A DNA stretch of 64,000 bases from an uncultured Oscillospiraceae bacterium. GTDB taxonomy: Bacteria; Bacillota; Clostridia; Oscillospirales; Oscillospiraceae. Positions within the stretch are counted from its first letter, which is position 1, and each line of letters begins with the position of its first letter. The translations under genes were made by a program, and so were the position numbers. The stretch is from NCBI GenBank assembly GCA_910588495.1, contig CAJUPU010000010.1, positions 1-64,000 of the forward strand, given 5' to 3'. The notes under the pieces were generated by a model, which made no database searches, was not told the origin of the DNA, and worked only from the letters and a program-made list of their open reading frames with translations. Positions 1 through 8,966 of this stretch are shown here, piece after piece.

Positions 1-1712
1 TGGACGGCTCCATGGACGCCGACGGCCGGGTGGCCAACACCACCACCGTGTTCGCCAATATGAAAATCGGCAACAACGTCCATGGCACGGCGGTCGGCGG
101 CGTTACTGGTCCTGACAAGATCGGCGGTGCCAACACCAAGGGCGGCATCCAGCTCAGCGGCGCGGTCACCGGCGCGAACACGGGCGCGCTGAACAAGAGC
201 GACGACAGCGTCCGCTACCACAAGGACGCCGCCGTGGCGGGCAAGACCTCCTTTACCGTGGACCTGGACGGCACCGGCTACAGCGCGGCGGCCGGCACCA
301 AGATCGAGAACATCGAGTTCCTTCTCCAGGGCGGCGGCGCCGACAACTTCACCGGCAACAAGACCAACCACCTGTCCACCAGCGACACCGCCGATACGGC
401 CCTCAAGTACAGCGTGACCGCCAACGGCGAGGGCAAGATCACCTCCGAGGACATCGCCACCGCCATCGAGAAGGCCATCAACGAGAACGGCGGCAAGATC
501 TATATCAAGTCCGGCAACTACAAGGCGGACGGCACCGCCAGCGCTACGGCCGATGTGAAATATATCGAGTACAGCGTGACCCGGGACGGCGACAAGCTGA
601 AGTTCGAGATGACCGACAAGGGCTACGACGACGCCTGCGCCGCCGCCAACGCCGATGCCGCCAAAACCACGCCCGATGGTATCAACTATTTCGCGGGCAA
701 CCTCAATATCGGCCTGGTGGGCAATGCAAACGCCGCTGCCGATACCGGCAACCTGGGCAAGTTCTACGCCGCCAACAACCTGGCGGTGGTGGGCAACGCC
801 GCCACCTGCGAGGTCAACGAGGGCACCACCCCCGCCGACACCATCTACGCCCAGGCCTATATCCGCTTTGATCCCGCGGACAATGACACTACTACCGGCC
901 TGAACAAGACCACCGACTTTATCGCCGACGGCAAGGGCTTCAAGATCGGCGACGAGTACTACGTGTTCGCGGGCAGCGACGCCACCTACAACACCGAGTA
1001 CGCCGACAACGTGAAGGTGGTGGACATCCGGGACCTGACCAACCTGACCAATGCCAAAGCCACTGGCAATGCCGCAGCTAAGGCCGAGTTCAAGGACGAT
1101 CTGCGCAAGGCCCTGGACCGGCTGTCCGTGGCCGCCAAGGACAACGAGATGTTCGACGTCCAGGTGGAGGAGCGGGGCACCATGATCGTGGTCAACGAGC
1201 GCACCACCTACACCGGCGGCGCCAACCTGACCGAGAAGGATTGGGGCCTGGAGAATCAGATCCAGGCGTTCGGCAGCGCCCAGTCCACCACCAACGTGGT
1301 GAAGGAGGCGGGCAAGTCCCTGACCCTCCAGATCGGCGACACCGCCGAGGACTTCAACCAGCTGAAGGTGAACATCAAGGACATCCACACCGACTCTCTG
1401 GGCATCGACAAGATCCGCATCGACGACCAGACCAGCGCCGCCGCCGCGATCGACGTGATCAAGGCCGCGATCAACAAGGTGTCCGACATCCGCGGTACTC
1501 TGGGCGCCACCCAGAACCGTCTGGACCACACCATCAACAACCTGTCCGTCATGACCGAGAACATCCAGGACGCCGAGTCCACCATCCGCGACACCGACGT
1601 GGCCGCCGAGATGATGAAGTACACCAAGAACAACATCCTGATCCAGTCCGCCCAGGCCATGCTGGCCCAGGCCAACCAGGTCCCCCAGGGTGTTCTCCAA
1701 CTCCTCCAGTAA
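1..1712 (+). CDS. Flagellin, 3' part (5' end outside window)
   Basis: This is the structural subunit of the flagellar filament. The reading frame is already open at base 3 with no start signal, so the N-terminal part lies upstream of the window. About 570 residues are visible. Most are an Ala/Asp/Gly/Thr-rich variable region, expected to form the surface-exposed domains. The last 90 or so residues are the conserved flagellin C-terminal helix, with the heptad-like stretch around NRLDHTINNL, then AESTIRDTDVAAEM, and the ending QANQVPQGVLQLLQ. The variable part is long for a flagellin. A strong terminator follows, and the flagellin-lysine methylase gene starts about 90 bp downstream. Family identity is very secure; which flagellin paralog this is cannot be told. 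Confidence 0.96.
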   Translation, partial: DGSMDADGRVANTTTVFANMKIGNNVHGTAVGGVTGPDKIGGANTKGGIQLSGAVTGANTGALNKSDDSVRYHKDAAVAGKTSFTVDLDGTGYSAAAGTKIENIEFLLQGGGADNFTGNKTNHLSTSDTADTALKYSVTANGEGKITSEDIATAIEKAINENGGKIYIKSGNYKADGTASATADVKYIEYSVTRDGDKLKFEMTDKGYDDACAAANADAAKTTPDGINYFAGNLNIGLVGNANAAADTGNLGKFYAANNLAVVGNAATCEVNEGTTPADTIYAQAYIRFDPADNDTTTGLNKTTDFIADGKGFKIGDEYYVFAGSDATYNTEYADNVKVVDIRDLTNLTNAKATGNAAAKAEFKDDLRKALDRLSVAAKDNEMFDVQVEERGTMIVVNERTTYTGGANLTEKDWGLENQIQAFGSAQSTTNVVKEAGKSLTLQIGDTAEDFNQLKVNIKDIHTDSLGIDKIRIDDQTSAAAAIDVIKAAINKVSDIRGTLGATQNRLDHTINNLSVMTENIQDAESTIRDTDVAAEMMKYTKNNILIQSAQAMLAQANQVPQGVLQLLQ

Positions 1713-1746
1713 TCTGTTCTTGGCGCAAACCGCATAGACCCAACGC

Positions 1747-1774
1747 AGGGGGCGGGCTTCGGCCCGCCCCCTTT
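1747..1774 (+). terminator. Intrinsic terminator after flagellin
   Basis: A perfect 11-bp GC-rich stem (AGGGGGCGGGC and its complement) closes on a TTCG tetraloop and is followed by a short T run. It lies 35 bp after the flagellin stop, so it should set flagellin apart from fliB or reduce read-through into it. Confidence 0.85.
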
Positions 1775-1800
1775 CACTATGACAGAAAGGCGGTGGCCCC

Positions 1801-3033
1801 ATGGCCGACCAGCTTCCCATCCACTACGATCTGCGCCCCGCGTACTACGACCGCTTCCAATGCCTGGCGGGGGCGTGCCGCTTCTCCTGCTGCAAGGGCT
1901 GGAACATCACCTTCAACAAAAAAGACTACCTGGCGCTGAAACGGCAGGAGGGCTCGGACGAGCTGACCGCCAACCTAAAGCAGAACGTCCGCCGCATCCG
2001 GCAGGGGCCCAACGCCGAGAGATTTTACGGGGAGTTCGACATGTCCGGCGGCACCTGCCCCCTCCTGCGGGAGGACGGGCTGTGCTCCCTCCAGCTGGAG
2101 AAGGGGCACGGCGCTCTGCCCGAGGTGTGCCGGGTGTTCCCCCGGACCCAGGCATACTCGGATTCCGGCTATCTGGAGCGGCGGCTGACCCCGGCCTGCG
2201 AGGCGGTGCTGGAGCTGCTGTGGGACCTGCCCGACGGGGTGGACTTCGTGGCCGATCCCCTGCCCAAATCGAAGACCCGCACCCTCATCATGGGGACATC
2301 CGGCCCACTGCGCCTGCGCTTCCAGGAGCTGCGCTCCGCGTGCATCGACCTTTTGCAGGACCGGCGGCGTCCCCTGGCCCAGCGGATCTTGCTGATGGGG
2401 CTGGCGCTGAAGGAGCTGGCGGACGGCGAGGAGGACGTGGACGGCTGGCTGGCCCGGACCAGGACGCTGGTGGACGATCCGGAGACGGACCGGCGGCTCC
2501 AGCTGCCCGACCAGCAAAAAACGCTGTCCATGTTCCTGACCAACAATATCCGGGTGATGCTGGCCTCGCAGAGCCCCAACCGGGAGCTCTCCGCCGTGCT
2601 GAAAGAGGTTTTGGACGGGCTGGGCGCGGTTTTGACCTTCGAGGGCGGTCAGGCCGTCAATTTCAGCCTCCCGAACGACCCCTATCTGGCGGCCCGGGCC
2701 CGGTTCGAGGAGAACTTCCAAGACCGGGCGTACTTCATGGAGAACCTGATGGTGACGCTGTTCTTCAACCTCCAGGTCCCCGATCCGGTGGACCGGGAGA
2801 AGCTGTGGAAGAGCTACGTGGACTTCTGCAACCTGTATTCGTTCTTCCGCTTCATGGCGGTGGCCAGCTGCCGGGAGGGCGCGGCCGGGGACAAGGCCGA
2901 GCTGTTCCGGATGATGGTGTGCGTCAGCCGGGGGCTCATGCACAACACGCCCCAGAAGGCCAAGCTGCGGGACGAGTTCTTCCAGAACGACAGCGCCACC
3001 CTGGCCCATATGGCGATCCTGCTCTGCGGCTGA
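1801..3033 (+). CDS. fliB: Flagellin lysine-N-methylase FliB family
   Basis: Predicted to methylate lysine residues on flagellin. The 410-residue protein opens with the family's cysteine cluster, Cys21-x4-Cys26-x3-Cys30-Cys31-Lys-Gly-Trp. Further cysteines follow around residues 85-107 (CPLL, LCSLQ, EVCRVFPR). Such cysteines are characteristic of FliB proteins, where an Fe-S cluster has been proposed. The start at ATG 1801 has a purine-rich AGAAAGG upstream. Its position directly after the flagellin gene supports flagellin as the substrate. The gene is followed by a bidirectional terminator. Confidence in the family is high; the enzymatic detail comes from family knowledge. Confidence 0.9.
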   Translation: MADQLPIHYDLRPAYYDRFQCLAGACRFSCCKGWNITFNKKDYLALKRQEGSDELTANLKQNVRRIRQGPNAERFYGEFDMSGGTCPLLREDGLCSLQLEKGHGALPEVCRVFPRTQAYSDSGYLERRLTPACEAVLELLWDLPDGVDFVADPLPKSKTRTLIMGTSGPLRLRFQELRSACIDLLQDRRRPLAQRILLMGLALKELADGEEDVDGWLARTRTLVDDPETDRRLQLPDQQKTLSMFLTNNIRVMLASQSPNRELSAVLKEVLDGLGAVLTFEGGQAVNFSLPNDPYLAARARFEENFQDRAYFMENLMVTLFFNLQVPDPVDREKLWKSYVDFCNLYSFFRFMAVASCREGAAGDKAELFRMMVCVSRGLMHNTPQKAKLRDEFFQNDSATLAHMAILLCG

Positions 3034-3063
3034 ATCCCTCGGCCGGGGGCCGTCACGGCGCAA

Positions 3064-3098
3064 AAAACTGCTCCACGCCCACCGGCGGGAGCAGTTTT
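3064..3098. terminator. Bidirectional terminator between fliB and nitroreductase gene
   Basis: An 11-bp perfect inverted repeat (AAAACTGCTCC with its complement GGAGCAGTTTT) flanks a 13-nt loop. There are A residues on the left and T residues on the right. It lies between two convergent genes and can serve both. Confidence 0.85.
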
Positions 3099-3136
3099 CT
3101 GTCTTTTACGGGACCCCGGGGACGCCCCCGGCGCGG

Positions 3137-3871
3137 TCAACAGGGCCCCTGGAACCCTTTCAGGTATTCCTCCACCGAGCGAGACATCTCTCGAGAAAAA
3201 TCGGACTGGTATTTCCGCTGGCAGAAGGCGGCCAGCCACTCCTCATAGGGGCGTTGTCCGGCCTGAGGGGCAAGCATCTCCCGCAGCTCGTCCGCCTCCA
3301 TGCGGCGGTATCCGTTTTCATGGACGATGTGCTTCAACGCGCACCGTTCCGGCTTTGGCCGCTCCCGCTGCTGCTGCGTCGGCACCCCGATCACCAGCAT
3401 GACCGCCGGAAACACGTAGCGCGGAAGGCGGAGCAGCTGGCGGTGGAACTCGCACCGCTCCATGATATCCCCGATGTAGCAGGAGCCCAGCCCAAGGCTC
3501 TGCGCGGCGGTCACCGCGTTCTGGGCGGCGATCGCGCAGTCCGTCACCGCCAGCATCAGATCCCCCGCCCTGGGCAGGCGCGGCTCGCAGCCGTTGGCGG
3601 CGAACGCGTCGTACCACTTTTGGCAGTCCGCGCAAAAGATCAGCACCACGGGCGCTTTTGCGATAAAGGGCTGATCGTCGCAGGAAACGGCCAGCTCATC
3701 CTTGATCCGTTGGTCTGTGATGTCTAAGATCGTGTAGAGCTGCTGATTTCCGGCGGTGGGCGCCGCGCAGGCGGCCCTCAGGACCGCTTCTTTCTTTTCC
3801 GGCGAGACGCTCTCCTCCGTGTAAGCGCGCACCGATTTTCGCGCATGCAGCGCGGTCAAGATCTCATTCAT
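3137..3871 (-). CDS. Nitroreductase family protein
   Basis: Probable FMN-dependent NAD(P)H oxidoreductase of the nitroreductase superfamily, about 244 residues. The N-terminal pattern ARKSVRAYTEE followed by APTAGNQQ is the family's FMN-phosphate-binding region. LGSCYIGDI and the ALKHIVHENGY segment fit the rest of the fold. The physiological substrate cannot be inferred. I chose ATG 3871 because AGAGGAGA precedes it and because the homologous region begins right there; the open frame continues upstream only by chance. It converges with fliB and shares the 3064-3098 terminator. Confidence 0.88.
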   Translation of the reverse strand: MNEILTALHARKSVRAYTEESVSPEKKEAVLRAACAAPTAGNQQLYTILDITDQRIKDELAVSCDDQPFIAKAPVVLIFCADCQKWYDAFAANGCEPRLPRAGDLMLAVTDCAIAAQNAVTAAQSLGLGSCYIGDIMERCEFHRQLLRLPRYVFPAVMLVIGVPTQQQRERPKPERCALKHIVHENGYRRMEADELREMLAPQAGQRPYEEWLAAFCQRKYQSDFSREMSRSVEEYLKGFQGPC

Positions 3872-4155
3872 GCCGTGTGTCTCCTCTCCGATCGGTTTTG
3901 GGTAAAGCCCCTTCCAGCCCGTTTCCGCCGGGCCTTCCAAAGAGCCGCGCTCCATATGGCCGCCCCACTATTTTAACCCATCCGCGTCCAGATGGCAACT
4001 CCCGTTTGACAGGCCGGTCCTGGTCCGAATGCGCCAGATCTTTCCGGACCGCGCCGGTCCTTCCAGCCTCCGTCACGCGGTGGAACTGTCCGCAGCCGCC
4101 CTCCCCCGCCCAGAGGATCTGGGTGGACGGCCGTGTGGCATCGCCCGGCAGGATG

Positions 4156-4164
4156 TGCTATAAT
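4156..4164 (+). promoter_or_regulatory. Extended -10 promoter for threonine aldolase; the only signal in the 3872-4251 gap
   Basis: TGC-TATAAT (TG at 4156-4157, TATAAT at 4159-4164) is a perfect extended -10 about 87 bp upstream of the aldolase start. No good -35 is visible. The rest of the 380-bp gap between the divergent nitroreductase and aldolase genes shows no ORF with a ribosome-binding site, no RNA gene and no repeat that I can recognise. Confidence 0.65.
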
Positions 4165-4251
4165 GGAGGCCCGCCCACCGCCGCAGGGTCTGCCCATGAC
4201 AGGACCGAGCGCGGTCCGGGCGCGGCATCGAAACAGAAAGAAGGTAACTTT

Positions 4252-5277
4252 ATGATCTCATTTGCCAGCGATTATATCGCGGGGGCCCACCCCCAGGTCC
4301 TAAAGCGGTTGGTGCAGACCAACCTGGAGCCGCTCCCCGGCTACGGCGAGGACCCCTGGTGCGTTAGCGCGAAGGACAAGATCCGCGCGGCCTGCGGCTG
4401 CCCCCAGGCCCAGGTGGAACTGCTCACCGGCGGCACCCAGACCAACCAGATCGTCATCTCCACCCTGCTCCGGGAGCACGAGGGGGTGGTCGCGGCCAAG
4501 ACCGGGCACATCAGCGGCCACGAGGCAGGCGCCATCGAATACACCGGGCACAAGGTGCTGGAGCTGCCCCAGCGGGACGGCAAGCTGGAGGCGGAAGAGG
4601 TGGATCGGTACCTCCGCAGCTTCTACGCCGACGAGAACCGCGAGCACATGGTGTTCCCCGGCATGGTGTACATCTCCCACCCCACGGAGTACGGCACCCT
4701 GTACGGCAAGCGGGAGCTGGAGGCGCTGTCCCAGGTGTGCCGGACCCATGAGATCCCGCTGTATCTGGACGGGGCCCGGCTGGGCTACGGCCTGATGAGC
4801 CGGGCGGCGGAGCTGACCCTGGAGGACATCGCGGCGCTGTGCGACGTGTTCTACATCGGCGGCACCAAGGTGGGGGCGCTGTGCGGGGAGGCGGTGGTGT
4901 TCCCCCGGGGCGGCCGCCCCGCCCACTTCACCAACGCCATGAAAAAGCGGGGGGCGCTGCTGGCCAAGGGGCGCCTGCTGGGGGTGCAGTTCGACGCGCT
5001 GTTCACCGATGGGCTGTACTTCCAGCTGAGCCGCCACGCCATCGACATGGCGGAGGGGCTGAAGGCGGTCCTCCACGAGAAGGGCGTGGAGTTCTACCTG
5101 GAGTCCCCCACCAACCAGCAGTTCGTGATCCTGGACGATCGGAAGGCGGAGGCGCTGAAGTCCCAGGTGGCGTTCAGCTTTTGGGAGAAGTACGGCCCGG
5201 ACAGAACGGTGGTCCGCTTTTGCACCAGCTGGTCCACCACGGCGGAGGATCTGGAGTTGCTGCGCTCGGTGCTGTGA
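4252..5277 (+). CDS. Low-specificity L-threonine aldolase (PLP enzyme)
   Basis: Predicted PLP-dependent enzyme cleaving threonine or allo-threonine to glycine and acetaldehyde; 341 residues, the usual length. Visible family marks are GGTQTNQIVIS near residue 60 (cofactor phosphate region), the Asp of YLDGARLGYG near residue 170, and the Schiff-base lysine in IGGTKVGAL near residue 203. The start is ATG 4252, preceded by AGAAAGAAGG. The frame is open for another 375 bp upstream, but that part has no start signal and no homologous look. Related beta-eliminating or aromatic amino acid lyases share the fold, so exact specificity is less sure than the family. Confidence 0.88.
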   Translation: MISFASDYIAGAHPQVLKRLVQTNLEPLPGYGEDPWCVSAKDKIRAACGCPQAQVELLTGGTQTNQIVISTLLREHEGVVAAKTGHISGHEAGAIEYTGHKVLELPQRDGKLEAEEVDRYLRSFYADENREHMVFPGMVYISHPTEYGTLYGKRELEALSQVCRTHEIPLYLDGARLGYGLMSRAAELTLEDIAALCDVFYIGGTKVGALCGEAVVFPRGGRPAHFTNAMKKRGALLAKGRLLGVQFDALFTDGLYFQLSRHAIDMAEGLKAVLHEKGVEFYLESPTNQQFVILDDRKAEALKSQVAFSFWEKYGPDRTVVRFCTSWSTTAEDLELLRSVL

Positions 5278-5340
5278 AAAAGCGCCTCCGGCCGCGGCGG
5301 CGATGGGGGCGGGCCCGGCCCGCCGCGCAAGGATCCGCCC

Positions 5341-5369
5341 TTCCCAAAGGTCACATTTTGTGTTATCAT
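5341..5369 (+). promoter_or_regulatory. Promoter for brnQ
   Basis: TTCCCA (5341-5346), then a 17-bp spacer, then TATCAT (5364-5369) preceded by TG at 5361-5362, which makes an extended -10. It lies about 31 bp before the brnQ start. Confidence 0.6.
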
Positions 5370-5399
5370 GGAGACAAACTGAAATCGGAGGGAGCTGCC

Positions 5400-6725
5400 T
5401 TGAACGAGAAACTCACCGCCCGCCAGCTGGCCTTGATCGGCTCTATGCTGTTCGGCCTGTTTTTTGGGGCGGGCAACCTGATCTTTCCCCTGATCCTGGG
5501 GGCCAGGGCCGGGCAGGATCTGCCCGCCGCCCTCCTGGGGCTCCTGATCACCGCCACAGGCATCCCCCTGCTGGGAGTCATGTCCATCGGCCTCTCCCGG
5601 AGCGAGGGCCTGCTGGATCTGTCGGGGCGGGTGTCCCCCCGGTTCCGGACCCTCTTCACCTGCGCCCTTTACCTGACCATCGGCCCCCTGTTCGCCATCC
5701 CCCGCTGTGCCGCCACCAGCTTCACCATCGGCGTGTCCCCCTTCGTGGGGGAAGCCGCAGGGCTGTGGCAGCTGGGATTCTCCCTGTGCTTCTTCGGGGC
5801 GGTGCTGTATGTCTCCCTGAAGCCCTCCAAGATCCTGGATTCGGTGGGAAGATTCTTGAATCCGGCGTTCCTCCTCTTCCTGGGGATCATGCTGGCCGCC
5901 GCCCTGGCGGACCCCGTCCAGTCCGCCGCCTCGGTGGCCCCCAGCGGCGGCTATGCCCGCTCCGCCTTCTCCGCCGGGTTCCTCCAGGGCTACGACACTC
6001 TGGACGCCCTGGCCAGCCTGGCCTTCGGCATCATCGTCATCCGGACCATCCGCCAGCTGGGGATCTCAGATCCCGGGCGGGTCGCGGCCAGCACGGTGAA
6101 GGCGGGGGTGGTGAGCATGTCCCTGATGGCCTTCCTCTACGCCGCCATCGCCCTGGTGGGGGCCCAGAGCTTTGGGCTCTACGCCCAGCGGCTCTCCGAC
6201 CCCGGCTTCACCGGGGGCGACGCCTTCGCCCTGATCGCCCGCCACTATTTCGGCGGGGCGGGCGGGGCGCTGCTGGCGGTCACGGTCACCCTGTGCTGCA
6301 TGAAGACCGCCGTGGGGCTGGTGACCTCCTGCTCTGAGACCTTCGAGGAACTGTTCCCCGGCAGGCTCTCCTACCCCCAGTGGGCGGTGGCGTTCAGCGC
6401 CGCCTCCCTGCTCATCTCCAACTTCGGGCTGTCTAAGATCATCGAATTCTCCGCCCCGGTGCTCTATTTCCTCTACCCCCTGGCCATCGTGCTGATCCTG
6501 CTGGGGCTGCTCGGCCGGTCCTTCCACCACGCCCGCCCGGTCTACCAGTGGACCATGGGGGCCACCCTGGCCGCGGCGGCGCTGGAGCTGTGCCGGGTGG
6601 TGGACTTCCGCCCCGTGGCCGGTCTGGCGGGGCGGATCCTCCCCTTCTACACCTACGGGCTGGGCTGGGTGCTCCCGGCGGTCCTTGGCTTCGCGGTGGG
6701 GACGATCCTGGCAAGGAAGGGATGA
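5400..6725 (+). CDS. brnQ: Branched-chain amino acid:cation symporter, LIVCS (BrnQ) family
   Basis: Integral membrane carrier for Leu/Ile/Val import coupled to Na+ or H+; 441 residues with about twelve hydrophobic segments. The N-terminal GSMLFGLFFGAGNLIFP is a hallmark of BrnQ. The LTIGPLFAIPR stretch near residue 95 is also typical. The start is a TTG at 5400, chosen because GGAGGGAG sits 6-8 bp upstream and because the conserved first helix begins 10 residues in. There is no ATG in a better place. It is transcribed from its own promoter and ends convergently with rnj at a shared terminator. Confidence 0.93.
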   Translation: MNEKLTARQLALIGSMLFGLFFGAGNLIFPLILGARAGQDLPAALLGLLITATGIPLLGVMSIGLSRSEGLLDLSGRVSPRFRTLFTCALYLTIGPLFAIPRCAATSFTIGVSPFVGEAAGLWQLGFSLCFFGAVLYVSLKPSKILDSVGRFLNPAFLLFLGIMLAAALADPVQSAASVAPSGGYARSAFSAGFLQGYDTLDALASLAFGIIVIRTIRQLGISDPGRVAASTVKAGVVSMSLMAFLYAAIALVGAQSFGLYAQRLSDPGFTGGDAFALIARHYFGGAGGALLAVTVTLCCMKTAVGLVTSCSETFEELFPGRLSYPQWAVAFSAASLLISNFGLSKIIEFSAPVLYFLYPLAIVLILLGLLGRSFHHARPVYQWTMGATLAAAALELCRVVDFRPVAGLAGRILPFYTYGLGWVLPAVLGFAVGTILARKG

Positions 6726-6751
6726 GGCCCGGCGGCCCCCCTGTGACATGA

Positions 6752-6786
6752 AAACAGCCCAGGTCCGCGGACCCGGGCTGTTTTTT
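6752..6786. terminator. Bidirectional terminator between brnQ and rnj
   Basis: A 13-bp stem with one mismatch (ACAGCCCAGGTCC against GGACCCGGGCTGT) around a GCGG... loop. It has AAAA before and TTTTTT after, and its end touches the stop codon of the convergent RNase J gene. Confidence 0.88.
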
Positions 6787-8444
6787 CACACCTCCATGAT
6801 AACAGGGAGTATCATGGGATTGCGTTTCGTCTTTTTGTAGAGATAGCCGGACAGGGCGCCCTTCATCTCCGACTTGATGGTGGACCAGTCCCGGATGCGC
6901 CGCTCCTGGCAGCGGTCCAAGGCGTCCACCGCCACCTGGCGCAGCTCGTCCATCAGCTCCTCCGACTCCTTGACGTACACGAAGCCCCGGGTGATGATGT
7001 CCGGCCCGGAGATCACCGAGCCGTCCTCGCCGGACATGGACACCACCACCACCACCATGCCGTCCTGGGCCAGATGCTGGCGGTCCCGGAGGACCACCGC
7101 CCCCACGTCGCCCACGCCGTAGCCGTCCACGAACACCTTGCCGGCGGGGACGGTGCCCCCCAGCTTCACGCTGTCCCGGGTGAGCTCGATCACCCGGCCC
7201 ACGTCGCTGATCACGATATTGCGGGGGTCCATGCCCATCTGCCGGGCCAGCCTGGCGTGGGTCTTGAGGTGGCGCTGCTCCCCGTGGACGGGGATGAAGA
7301 ACCGGGGCCGCACCAGGGCGTGCATGATCTTCAGCTCCTCCTGGCAGGCGTGGCCGGACACGTGGAGGGGCAGCTCCCGCTCGTTGACCACCTCCGCCTC
7401 CCGGCGGTAGAGCTCGTTGATCACGTTGCCGATGGAGTCCTCGTTGCCGGGGATGGCGGAGGCGGAGATGATCACCCGGTCGCCGGGCTGGATGTCCACC
7501 TGGCGGTGGGTGTTGAAGGCCATCCGGGTGAGGGCGGACATGGTCTCCCCCTGGCTGCCGGTGGTGATGATGCACACCTTGGCGGGGGGCAGGGTCTTGA
7601 TGTGGGCCACGTCCACCACCGTTCCGGCGGGTATGTGCATATAGCCCAGCTCGGTGGACACCTTCATGGCGTTCTCCATGCTGCGGCCGGTGACCGCCAC
7701 CTTCCGGCCGTACTTGGCGGCCACGTCGATGATCTGCTGGATGCGGTCGATGTTGGAGGCGAAGGTGGTGACGATGATCCGGCTCTCACAGCCCCGGAAC
7801 AGCGCGTCGAAGGACGCCCCCACGCTCCGCTCGCTCTTGGTGAAGCCGGGGCGCTCCACGTTGGTGGAGTCGCACAGCAGGGCCAGCACGCCCTCGTTGC
7901 CCAGCTCGCCCAGCCTGGTCAGGTCGGCCATCCCCCCCTGGATGGGGGTGGGGTCGATCTTGAAGTCGCCGGTGTGCAGGCACACCCCCACGGGGGTGCG
8001 GATGGCGAAGGCCACCGCGTCGGCGATGGAGTGGTTGATGTGGATGAACTCCACGCTGAACCGGCCCGCCTTGACGGTCTCCCCCGCCTCGCAGGTGATC
8101 AGCTTCACCTTGTCCGTGAGGCGGTGCTCGTCCAGCTTCAGCTTGATGAGGCCCGCCGACATCCGGGTGGCGTAGATGGGGGCGTTCACGTCCCGCATGA
8201 GGTAGGGGATGGCCCCGATGTGGTCCTCATGGCCGTGGGTGATGAAGATGGCCCGGATGCGGTCCCGGTTCTGGATCAGGTAGGTGAAATCGGGAATGAC
8301 CACATCGATGCCGTACATGTCGTCGTCGGGAAAGCCCATGCCCACGTCCACCAGGATGATGTCGTTGCCGTACTCGTAGACGGTGAGGTTCTTGCCGATC
8401 TCGTTGAGGCCGCCAAGAGAGATGATCTTCAATTTTTCTGCCAT
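6786..8444 (-). CDS. rnj: Ribonuclease J
   Basis: Metallo-beta-lactamase/beta-CASP nuclease with 5'-3' exonuclease and endonuclease activity, acting in mRNA decay and rRNA processing; 552 residues, the typical size for RNase J. The zinc-binding motif THGHEDHIGA is near residue 75, with HTGDFKIDPTP near 163. The beta-CASP part has VSGHACQEE and PVHGEQRHL around residues 365-390. ATG 8444 was chosen because AAAAGGAGC precedes it and the conserved KIISLGGLNEIGKN follows at once; a further 40 upstream codons are open but unlikely to be used. Only one RNase J is seen here, so J1 or J2 cannot be decided. Confidence 0.95.
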   Translation of the reverse strand: MAEKLKIISLGGLNEIGKNLTVYEYGNDIILVDVGMGFPDDDMYGIDVVIPDFTYLIQNRDRIRAIFITHGHEDHIGAIPYLMRDVNAPIYATRMSAGLIKLKLDEHRLTDKVKLITCEAGETVKAGRFSVEFIHINHSIADAVAFAIRTPVGVCLHTGDFKIDPTPIQGGMADLTRLGELGNEGVLALLCDSTNVERPGFTKSERSVGASFDALFRGCESRIIVTTFASNIDRIQQIIDVAAKYGRKVAVTGRSMENAMKVSTELGYMHIPAGTVVDVAHIKTLPPAKVCIITTGSQGETMSALTRMAFNTHRQVDIQPGDRVIISASAIPGNEDSIGNVINELYRREAEVVNERELPLHVSGHACQEELKIMHALVRPRFFIPVHGEQRHLKTHARLARQMGMDPRNIVISDVGRVIELTRDSVKLGGTVPAGKVFVDGYGVGDVGAVVLRDRQHLAQDGMVVVVVSMSGEDGSVISGPDIITRGFVYVKESEELMDELRQVAVDALDRCQERRIRDWSTIKSEMKGALSGYLYKKTKRNPMILPVIMEV

Positions 8445-8484
8445 AATTGCTCCTTTTCTGTAAAAAATAATGGACAAATCAAAA

Positions 8485-8566
8485 GCGCCGCGCGCGGCGC
8501 AGAAAGCCGGGAGGGGCGGTTCGACTCGACCCGTAGGGAGGAACCGTGGCAGATAGTATATCATAC
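8485..8566 (-). promoter_or_regulatory. rnj promoter and leader hairpin
   Basis: On the minus strand TGG-TATGAT (extended -10, plus-strand 8561-8566) starts a leader of about 110 nt. The leader contains a perfect 16-base GC palindrome (8485-8500), which can fold as a 6-bp stem and is followed by TTTTGATTTG. This resembles a weak terminator or an RNase-sensitive leader element 40 nt before the RNase J start. Confidence 0.5.
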
Positions 8567-8630
8567 CATCCCAGAAAAGTACAGCCTTTTTTGGCGAAAT
8601 GTGGGGAACACGGGAGATCGTATGGAAGTA

Positions 8631-8655
8631 ATTTGAACTTATAACAAGTTCAAAT
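8631..8655. repeat. Perfect 10-bp inverted repeat upstream of first Arc-like gene
   Basis: ATTTGAACTT at 8631-8640 and its complement AAGTTCAAAT at 8646-8655 flank a 5-bp ATAAC centre. A TATAAC (-10-like) overlaps the centre. This is the size and symmetry expected of an operator for a dimeric ribbon-helix-helix repressor, so autoregulation is a reasonable inference. Confidence 0.6.
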
Positions 8656-8722
8656 TAGGTCAATGATCAGTTTCATCCGCTACCATAAGGCCATAGCATC
8701 GACGGAAAGGGACTTGTCAGCG

Positions 8723-8923
8723 ATGAAACGAGAAAAGCACATTGGATTCCGCATCGACAACGAACTCAAACGGAAAATGACCTATATCGCGGAATACGAG
8801 GGGCGGTCCCTCACCTGGCAGATGGTCCACCTCATGCGTGAATGTGTCCGCCAGTTCGAAAAAGAGCACGGACCCATAAACACTATCGATGAGCATGATG
8901 ACAAGGAAAATTTTGTGCCATAA
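8723..8923 (+). CDS. Small Arc-like ribbon-helix-helix DNA-binding protein (copy 1)
   Basis: 66 residues. A short beta-strand-like segment (HIGFRIDNEL) is followed by two helices with the turn EYEGRSLTWQ and ending MRECVRQFEKEHGPI. This layout, including the Gly-Arg-Ser turn, matches phage Arc-type repressors, so it probably binds DNA as a dimer. ATG 8723 is preferred because homology to the next small gene begins there; an in-frame ATG at 8663 would add 20 unrelated residues. The ribosome-binding site (AAAGGGA) is somewhat distant. The gene and its surroundings are visibly poorer in GC than the neighbouring comF. The target of the protein is unknown. Confidence 0.7.
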   Translation: MKREKHIGFRIDNELKRKMTYIAEYEGRSLTWQMVHLMRECVRQFEKEHGPINTIDEHDDKENFVP

Positions 8924-8966
8924 GAATAACTAGAAATGGACTAAGTATCAGTTAGATGGGATATGG

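Noticed and set aside
3877..4251. N-terminal extension of 125 codons to threonine aldolase
   Set aside because: The upstream part holds a consensus -10 and an RBS at 4252, and its translation has no family resemblance.
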